A stretch of 9,525 bases of DNA from VXNE01 sp964518405 (GTDB taxonomy: Bacteria > Pseudomonadota > Gammaproteobacteria > Pseudomonadales > Azotimanducaceae), in contig CAZFGB010000030.1 of assembly GCA_964518405.1 (NCBI GenBank), positions 1 to 9,525 on the forward strand, written 5' to 3'. The translations under genes and the position numbers were made by a program. The notes under the pieces were generated by a model. That model made no database searches, had not been told where the DNA came from, and was given only the letters and a program-made list of their open reading frames with translations. Shown here piece by piece: positions 4,620 to 9,525 of the stretch; positions within the stretch are counted from its first letter, which is position 1; each line of letters starts with the position of its first letter.

Positions 4620-7499
4620 ATGAACGGGTGTCGCTCCCGACGGACTTCGCCGGCCTTCGGATTCGTCCTGGCGCTGTGCGTGACTTGGCCGGCATCGGCG
4701 CAGCACCCGGAACACGCCGCGACCGGCGACCACGCGATCGAGGAGATCGTGGTGGTCGGCTCCCTCATACGCAGAGCGGAGGTCTTCGAGGGCCGGGCAC
4801 CGGTGCAGACCCTCGACGCTCAAGCGTTCGAGTCGGTCGGCGCGGCCCAGCCCGTGGACATCCTCCCCAGCCTGACAGCCAACACCGGCTCCTACCTGGC
4901 CACGCAGCAGACCTATCTTCAGGGCGTCTCCCAGTTCAGCCTGCGCGGCGTGGGGCTCTCCTCCACCCTCACCCTGATCAACGGCCGCCGCGCCGGATTT
5001 GCCCCGGTCTCAAACGACGTGGGGCAGAGCTTTTTCGACATCAACACGCTGCCGGTGCTCATGATCGACCGGGTCGAGATACTCCGCGACGGCGCCTCGG
5101 CCACCTATGGCTCCCAGGCGGTTGCGGGCGTTGCCAACATCGTCACCCGCAAGGGCTTCACCGGTGTCGAGGTCGCCGGGGGCTACCGGGACGCCAGCAA
5201 CAGCGCTTACGACCTCGGCTTTGCCGCCGGCCTTGAGGGTCGGCGAGGCCACTTGAGCTTCTACGGGGTGTGGTACGAACAGGACGAGAATTTCCGCACC
5301 GAGTTCGACTGGTTGATACCCAGGGCGGTCGACCCGGACGGCGACGGTGACATCGTGGAAGGCTCCTTCGACTCCGGCCGCGGGTCACCGGGCAGCTTCC
5401 GCCGGGCGGTGGCCAACGCCGACGGGTCGTACTCTCCGTTCCAGGCCGACGGCCTCGACGCACCGCTGTTCCCGGACCCGGACTGCCGGGCCGGCGGTGG
5501 CTATCCGAGCGGTGCGTTGTGCCGCATGGACTTCTCCGACCAGCGCACGATGATCGCCGCCGAGCGGCGCGCGCAACTGTTCACCGAGGCAGACCTCCAC
5601 CTCGGCCCGGTGACGCTCTTCTCGGAGATCGGTTACTCGTCGAACGAGGTGACGGACCGGGTCGGCAACATGCTGCTGTTCAACGGCAACGTCGAGCGGA
5701 CCAACGAGTTTTTCGTGCCCGCCAACCACCCCTTCAATTTCTGGACCGACCCCGACGGTGACGGCGTTCTCACCTACGTCGCGCCCTCCGACTGGGTCCC
5801 GGAAGTGCACGAGGCCGTCCCTCTCGGTTACTTCGGCCGGCCGCTCGGGGCGGAGGCCGCAGGCGAAAATTCCGGCGACGAGGCCAGAGACTTCGACACG
5901 CTGCGGCTGGTGGTCGGGTTCGAGGCCCAACTGCCGGGCGGGTGGTCGGGCGAAGGTCACTTTACAAGAGCCCGGACGGACCTCTCGGTACGCTCGGAGC
6001 GGCACTGGGTGGCCGCCGAGTTTGCCAACGTGTTGGTGGAGGGGTTGTGGAATCCCTTCGGCACGCGGCTGGTCGCGCCCGACCTGGTCACGCCCAAGAC
6101 CGTGGCGGACGACGGTCTCGCGCCGGCGCTGGCCGGGCGCCTTGCCGCCAACGACGCCGAGACCTTGAGTCGGTTCGAGAGCGTCAGGCGGGAGCGTGCC
6201 AGGAGCGTTCAGAACGTTGCCGAGCTCGTCGCCACGCGCGAGCCGTTCGAGTGGCACGGCTGGCCGGTCACGCTGGCGATGGGCGTCCAGTACCGCGACC
6301 TCTCCTATGCGTTCGAGCCGGACCCTCTGAACGTTGCCGGCGCGGGCCCGCGGCCGATCCGCGAGTTTCCCGCAGCGGGGGACCAGCGTGCATGGGCGGT
6401 GTTTACCGAGAGCCTGATGCAGCTTGGCGACCGCGCCGAATTGCAGCTTGCCGCGCGCCACGAACGCTATCGGAACGCGGGCAACTCGACGGATCCGAAG
6501 ATCGCCGCGCAGTTCTTCGCCACCGACCGCCTGTCGCTGCGCGCGTCATGGGGCACATCGTTCCAGGCCCCCAGCGTGTTCCAGGCCGCCGGCAACACCA
6601 GTTCTCGCACGCTCACCGACCCGTTCCGCTTTGACAGGGGGGGCGTGGGGCGCTGCACCGTGGACGCCTCGGGCGCGATCCTGGACCGTGGCGACAACTT
6701 CGCCGTCGCCACCAGGCTTCGCGGCGGCGGGCTGAGCCCGCAGACCGCGCGCTCGGCGAACTTTGGCGTGCTGCTCCAGCCGCTGGACAACGCCGCGGTC
6801 AGCATCGACTACTGGATGCTCGATTACCGCGACGTCATCGCGCAGGGGCGCAGCTTCCAGGCCATCGTCGACGACGACTGCCGGGACGACGGGCGGCCCA
6901 ACGACAGCCGTATCTGGCGCGACACCTCCGGGCAATTGAGCGTGGTGACAACCGACTACGGCAACGTCGGGGCGGTGCGGACCCGGGGCCTGGACCTCAA
7001 CGCCCACTACGACCTGGGGTTCCCGCTCGGCGACATCCGCATCAGCGCCGACGCCACGCTGCTCACCCGGTTTGACGTGGACGCCGGCGGCGAGGGTTAC
7101 GTGGACCGGCTCGGCAGCCGCAACGACACCAACGGCTTTGCGCCAACCCCACAACTGCGGCTCAACCTGGGCGTCGCCTGGTCGCGGGGGCGCCATGCGG
7201 CCGGGCTGACCGCCCGCTACGTGGACGCCTACGAAAACGACGAGGTGGCTTCGCTGCCGAAGATCGCGTCCTGGACAACGCTGGACGCGAACTACAGCTA
7301 CGTGCAGGAGAATCGGTTCGGCGGCGAAGCCACGCTCTACCTCGGCGTGCGCAACCTGACACACAAGGAACCGCCGCCGCTACCGAGCGGCCGCGAGGGC
7401 ATCCACCGCTACAACCTGCGGCCCGGCTTCGACGGATTCGTGCACGACATCAAGGGTCGCACGATATACGTGCGCTTTCGGTACCGCCGGTGGTACTGA
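4620..7499 (+). CDS. TonB-dependent outer-membrane receptor
   Basis: A complete 959-residue outer-membrane active transporter, energised by TonB-ExbBD. Residues 1-27 form a signal peptide: basic RSRR, hydrophobic AFGFVLALCVTWP, and an ASA cleavage site before Gln28. A TonB box follows at 41-47 (EEIVVVG). The plug domain spans roughly 55-180: LRGVG, TLINGRRAG, IDRVEILRDGASATYGSQAV and GVANIVTRKGF are typical plug signatures. The rest is a beta-barrel ending in VRFRYRRWY with the terminal aromatic residue expected for barrel assembly. Two Asp-rich DPDGDG segments (from residues 238 and 377) look like calcium-loop sequences in predicted extracellular loops. Length suits the large receptors common in proteobacteria. 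The ATG at 4620 puts the signal peptide at the N-terminus, although its Shine-Dalgarno is poor (AGG one base away). The substrate cannot be read from sequence: siderophores, glycans, peptides or hydrophobic compounds are all possible. Same strand as, and 139 bases after, the PhyH gene. Confidence 0.93.
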   Translation: MNGCRSRRTSPAFGFVLALCVTWPASAQHPEHAATGDHAIEEIVVVGSLIRRAEVFEGRAPVQTLDAQAFESVGAAQPVDILPSLTANTGSYLATQQTYLQGVSQFSLRGVGLSSTLTLINGRRAGFAPVSNDVGQSFFDINTLPVLMIDRVEILRDGASATYGSQAVAGVANIVTRKGFTGVEVAGGYRDASNSAYDLGFAAGLEGRRGHLSFYGVWYEQDENFRTEFDWLIPRAVDPDGDGDIVEGSFDSGRGSPGSFRRAVANADGSYSPFQADGLDAPLFPDPDCRAGGGYPSGALCRMDFSDQRTMIAAERRAQLFTEADLHLGPVTLFSEIGYSSNEVTDRVGNMLLFNGNVERTNEFFVPANHPFNFWTDPDGDGVLTYVAPSDWVPEVHEAVPLGYFGRPLGAEAAGENSGDEARDFDTLRLVVGFEAQLPGGWSGEGHFTRARTDLSVRSERHWVAAEFANVLVEGLWNPFGTRLVAPDLVTPKTVADDGLAPALAGRLAANDAETLSRFESVRRERARSVQNVAELVATREPFEWHGWPVTLAMGVQYRDLSYAFEPDPLNVAGAGPRPIREFPAAGDQRAWAVFTESLMQLGDRAELQLAARHERYRNAGNSTDPKIAAQFFATDRLSLRASWGTSFQAPSVFQAAGNTSSRTLTDPFRFDRGGVGRCTVDASGAILDRGDNFAVATRLRGGGLSPQTARSANFGVLLQPLDNAAVSIDYWMLDYRDVIAQGRSFQAIVDDDCRDDGRPNDSRIWRDTSGQLSVVTTDYGNVGAVRTRGLDLNAHYDLGFPLGDIRISADATLLTRFDVDAGGEGYVDRLGSRNDTNGFAPTPQLRLNLGVAWSRGRHAAGLTARYVDAYENDEVASLPKIASWTTLDANYSYVQENRFGGEATLYLGVRNLTHKEPPPLPSGREGIHRYNLRPGFDGFVHDIKGRTIYVRFRYRRWY

Positions 7500-7600
7500 G
7501 CGCGGCCTTTTCATCGACGTCCGGCACTGATCGGTAAACGCATCGACTTGGTGCGGATCGTGGGTTGGACCTCGTGACCACAACGTAGGGGACACGGGGT

Positions 7601-7627
7601 CCGGAGCGCAGCGCCGCCGCGCTCCGG
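7601..7627 (+). terminator. GC-rich hairpin after the receptor gene
   Basis: CCGGAGCGC (7601-7609) pairs perfectly with GCGCTCCGG (7619-7627) around a 9-base loop, about 100 bases after the receptor stop. No T-run follows, so if it ends transcription it would do so with help or as a 3'-stabilising structure. It lies between two same-strand genes. Confidence 0.4.
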
Positions 7628-7634
7628 CGTCGTC

Positions 7635-7649
7635 GGCCGGTCGCCGGCC
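7635..7649 (+). terminator. Second short GC-rich hairpin
   Basis: GGCCGG (7635-7640) and CCGGCC (7644-7649) flank a 3-base TCG loop, 7 bases after the previous hairpin. The two tandem hairpins together probably separate the receptor and P450 transcripts. It lacks a T-run. Confidence 0.3.
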
Positions 7650-7654
7650 TGTGC

Positions 7655-7683
7655 TTGACCGCCCCCACGGGATCGTTCATTGT
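7655..7683 (+). promoter_or_regulatory. Candidate sigma-70 promoter for the GPP34-P450 gene
   Basis: TTGACC (7655-7660) matches 5/6 of the -35 consensus. CATTGT (7678-7683) after a 17-base spacer matches 3/6 of the -10 consensus. The position, just after the tandem hairpins and about 90 bases before the start codon, is sensible, but the -10 is weak. Confidence 0.3.
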
Positions 7684-7763
7684 TCCCGCACGATTTCAAC
7701 GGGCTGGGCCGAGAGCCAGTGGCAACTGTCTTCGCGTCGTCGGCCCGCCCCCTGCCCGGTTCC

Positions 7764-7767
7764 GAGG
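7764..7767 (+). promoter_or_regulatory. Shine-Dalgarno GAGG fixing the GPP34-P450 start
   Basis: GAGG at 7764-7767 lies 7 bases before the ATG at 7775. The frame is open further upstream to at least 7670 but offers no ATG or GTG there. A competing ATG at 7770 opens a frame of only ten codons. Confidence 0.6.
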
Positions 7768-7774
7768 CGATGGC

Positions 7775-9525
7775 ATGGAAGAGTTTCGAATACGCGTGAC
7801 GGAAGAGCTGATCCTGCTGATGCTCGACGAGTCAAGCGGATATCTCGAAATGGTGCCCGGCTGGGACTTCTCCTGCGTGATGGCAGGCGCCGTCATCGCC
7901 GACCTCGCGCTGGAAGACCGCATCGACACCGACCTGCAGTCGCTGTACCTCCTCGACGCCACGCCAACAGGCGACGGGCTCCTCGATCCGACGCTTCAGG
8001 AGATCAGCACGTCCGAAGATCGCTCGGAAACGCAGTATTGGGTCGAACGGAACACGGCCCGAGCCGAAGAAATCGTGACCCTGACGCTGGAACGGCTGGT
8101 GGACAAGGGGGTGCTCGAGTACCAGTCGGGTGGATTCTGGACCCTGTCACGCTCGGTTTCCCGTTCAGGCACGTACCCGGGCGCGGACGGGGCAATCCGG
8201 AGGGAAGCCAAGGCCCGCATCCTCAACGTCGTCCTCAACGACGACATCCCCGACCCGAGGGACGTCATCCTCGTCGGGCTGATGCACACCTGCGACCGCT
8301 TCAAGACGCTTCTGTCGGAAGAAGACTACGAGGAGAAGCTCGAGCGCATCGAGACGGTCGCCGGCATGGACCTGGTCGGGCGGTCCGTGGCAACCGCCGT
8401 GAAGGCCAGCACGGTCAAGCCGAAGACCCGACCCGTTCTGCTCACGAAGCCGATCCCCAAGCTCCCGGTGGTCGACATCCTGCGACAGCGTGACCTGCTC
8501 GCCGGCAACATCCCCAAGGCCACGTGCCGCATCTTCGAGAAACACGGGCCGGTGGTGAAGGTGCCCTTGAGCATGCACGGGCAACCTGTCGTCGCCCTGA
8601 TGGGGCCGGAATGCAATAGCTGGGTCAACAAGGAAGGGCGGTTCTATCTTCGGTCGAAGGACTACATCCAGGGGCTCGAAGGCGTCTTCGGCGCTTCGAG
8701 GACGCTGCCGGGCATGGATGGCGCGGAACACCACAAGATGCGCAAATCGCTCCGCACCGCCTACTCCCGGGCGACCCTTGCCCAGCGCCTGCCCGAGCTG
8801 ATCTCCCTCTGCAAGGACTCCGTCGGCGCGTGGAACGAGGGCGACGTGTTCGGCGCGACGAAGACCTTCCAGAACTACATGAGCAGTCAGGTCTCGCACC
8901 TGACGATGGGCGTCGACTGCAGCCACTTCGTCGACGACCTGCTCGCCTACGAGCACCGTGCACTCGTAACGCACGTGCAAGGCGCACTGCCCAAGTTCAT
9001 GTTGTCGACGCCGAGCATGAGACGTTCCAGGAAGTATGTGCCCGAACTGCTCGACGCCATTCACGCGTCGCACACCCCGGCGCAAAGAAAAGGGAAACCG
9101 CTGGACGTTGCCGACGCCATACTGGAGCTGCATCGGAACGACCCGCAGTTCCTGCCGGAGACCGACATCACCTTCCCCTTCGTCGCAGCGATGGTCGCCA
9201 GCATCTATCTCGGCAGCGCGCTCGGTTTCTCCGTCTATGCCATGGTCGCCGACCCGGACCTGTACGCCGGCGTCCGCGCGGAAGCCGATGCGCTGTTCGG
9301 CGGAAATCGCGAGCCGCGGGCCGAGGACTTCGCCAACCTCCAAAACATCGACGTGACGCACCGGCTCTTCCTCGAGTCCGAACGCATGTATCCGGTCATC
9401 CCCTGGCAGCTACGAACCGTCATGAACCAATGCGTGGTCAACGGCTTCGAATTGCCACCCAAGACACGGGTATTGATCTGCCATACCGCGACGCACTACT
9501 CGCAGGACCTGTTCGAGAACCCGCT
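7775..9525 (+). CDS. GPP34-like domain fused to cytochrome P450 (3' end missing)
   Basis: An uninterrupted frame of 583 codons runs off the right edge. Residues ~5-215 resemble GPP34 (GOLPH3/Vps74-like): EELILLMLDESSGYLE, AGAVIADLALEDRI, a TGDGLLDPTLQEI segment, LERLVDKGVLEY, and IPDPRDVILVGLMHTCDRF, each matching a typical bacterial GPP34 block. In eukaryotes GOLPH3 binds PI4P at membranes; the bacterial role is unclear. From about residue 226 (PIPKLPVVDIL) it becomes a P450 resembling CYP51-type enzymes: C-helix HxxxR at 319-323 (HHKMR), K-helix ExxR as ESER at 534-537, then LRTV and GFELPPKTRV before the H.....F..P stretch. The haem-binding Cys should lie just past the edge. The I-helix reads AMVASIYLGSALGF around 473-486 and lacks the usual AGxxT with its Thr. 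No signal peptide or membrane anchor is seen, so it is probably cytoplasmic or peripheral. P450s oxidise lipophilic substrates, sterols among them; the actual substrate is unknown. Confidence 0.85.
   Translation, partial: MEEFRIRVTEELILLMLDESSGYLEMVPGWDFSCVMAGAVIADLALEDRIDTDLQSLYLLDATPTGDGLLDPTLQEISTSEDRSETQYWVERNTARAEEIVTLTLERLVDKGVLEYQSGGFWTLSRSVSRSGTYPGADGAIRREAKARILNVVLNDDIPDPRDVILVGLMHTCDRFKTLLSEEDYEEKLERIETVAGMDLVGRSVATAVKASTVKPKTRPVLLTKPIPKLPVVDILRQRDLLAGNIPKATCRIFEKHGPVVKVPLSMHGQPVVALMGPECNSWVNKEGRFYLRSKDYIQGLEGVFGASRTLPGMDGAEHHKMRKSLRTAYSRATLAQRLPELISLCKDSVGAWNEGDVFGATKTFQNYMSSQVSHLTMGVDCSHFVDDLLAYEHRALVTHVQGALPKFMLSTPSMRRSRKYVPELLDAIHASHTPAQRKGKPLDVADAILELHRNDPQFLPETDITFPFVAAMVASIYLGSALGFSVYAMVADPDLYAGVRAEADALFGGNREPRAEDFANLQNIDVTHRLFLESERMYPVIPWQLRTVMNQCVVNGFELPPKTRVLICHTATHYSQDLFENP

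Noticed and set aside
5385..6461. Minus-strand open frame of 358 codons opposite the receptor gene
   Set aside because: It lies wholly inside the TonB-dependent receptor gene and its product has no recognisable domain; a composition artefact.
8165..9361. Long minus-strand open frame opposite the P450 domain
   Set aside because: It is the antisense of a well-supported plus-strand P450 with recognisable motifs. High GC leaves the opposite strand open by chance, and its protein matches nothing I recognise.
1..9525. CRISPR array, insertion sequence or phage genes
   Set aside because: No regularly spaced direct repeats, transposase or integrase motifs, or terminal inverted repeats were seen in the window.

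Overview
The window comes from a Gram-negative, fairly high-GC bacterium. A 959-residue TonB-dependent outer-membrane receptor with a cleavable signal peptide and a TonB box shows the cell envelope type. The receptor style and codon use suit a proteobacterium, perhaps a gammaproteobacterium, but this is an inference. Base composition varies: the first ~240 bases are about 48% GC, while parts of the receptor gene approach 75%.

Layout from left to right. (1) 1-260 is AT-richer and apparently non-coding, with a stretch resembling the 3' end of a tRNA. (2) A short coding-like fragment (261-401, +) runs into the end of a complete minus-strand gene (380-1372) that aligns by eye over its whole length with eukaryotic-type sterol C-24 methyltransferases (Erg6/SMT). 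(3) 1373-1980 holds no intact gene. It carries two wrecked ones pointing away from each other: the N-terminus of an alpha/beta hydrolase (minus) and a thiolase-like gene reduced to its two ends (plus). (4) trpS, tryptophanyl-tRNA synthetase, is complete at 1981-2985. (5) A cupin gene (3136-3570) and a phytanoyl-CoA-dioxygenase-type Fe(II)/2-oxoglutarate oxygenase gene (3575-4480) lie 4 bases apart and look like an operon. (6) The TonB-dependent receptor (4620-7499) follows on the same strand after a 139-base gap with a strong hairpin and a 10-base palindrome. (7) After a hairpin-rich 275-base gap, a large gene (7775 to beyond the right edge) fuses an N-terminal GPP34/GOLPH3-like domain to a CYP51-like cytochrome P450.

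The most notable observations are a bacterial sterol methyltransferase, a GPP34-P450 fusion whose I-helix lacks the usual oxygen-activating Thr motif, and their proximity to an outer-membrane importer and an Fe(II) oxygenase. One reading is a locus for taking up and remodelling sterols or other isoprenoid lipids, as might suit a host-associated bacterium. That is a hypothesis from gene neighbourhood and family identity only. trpS is ordinary housekeeping, and the degraded genes between the SMT and trpS suggest a region undergoing gene loss.
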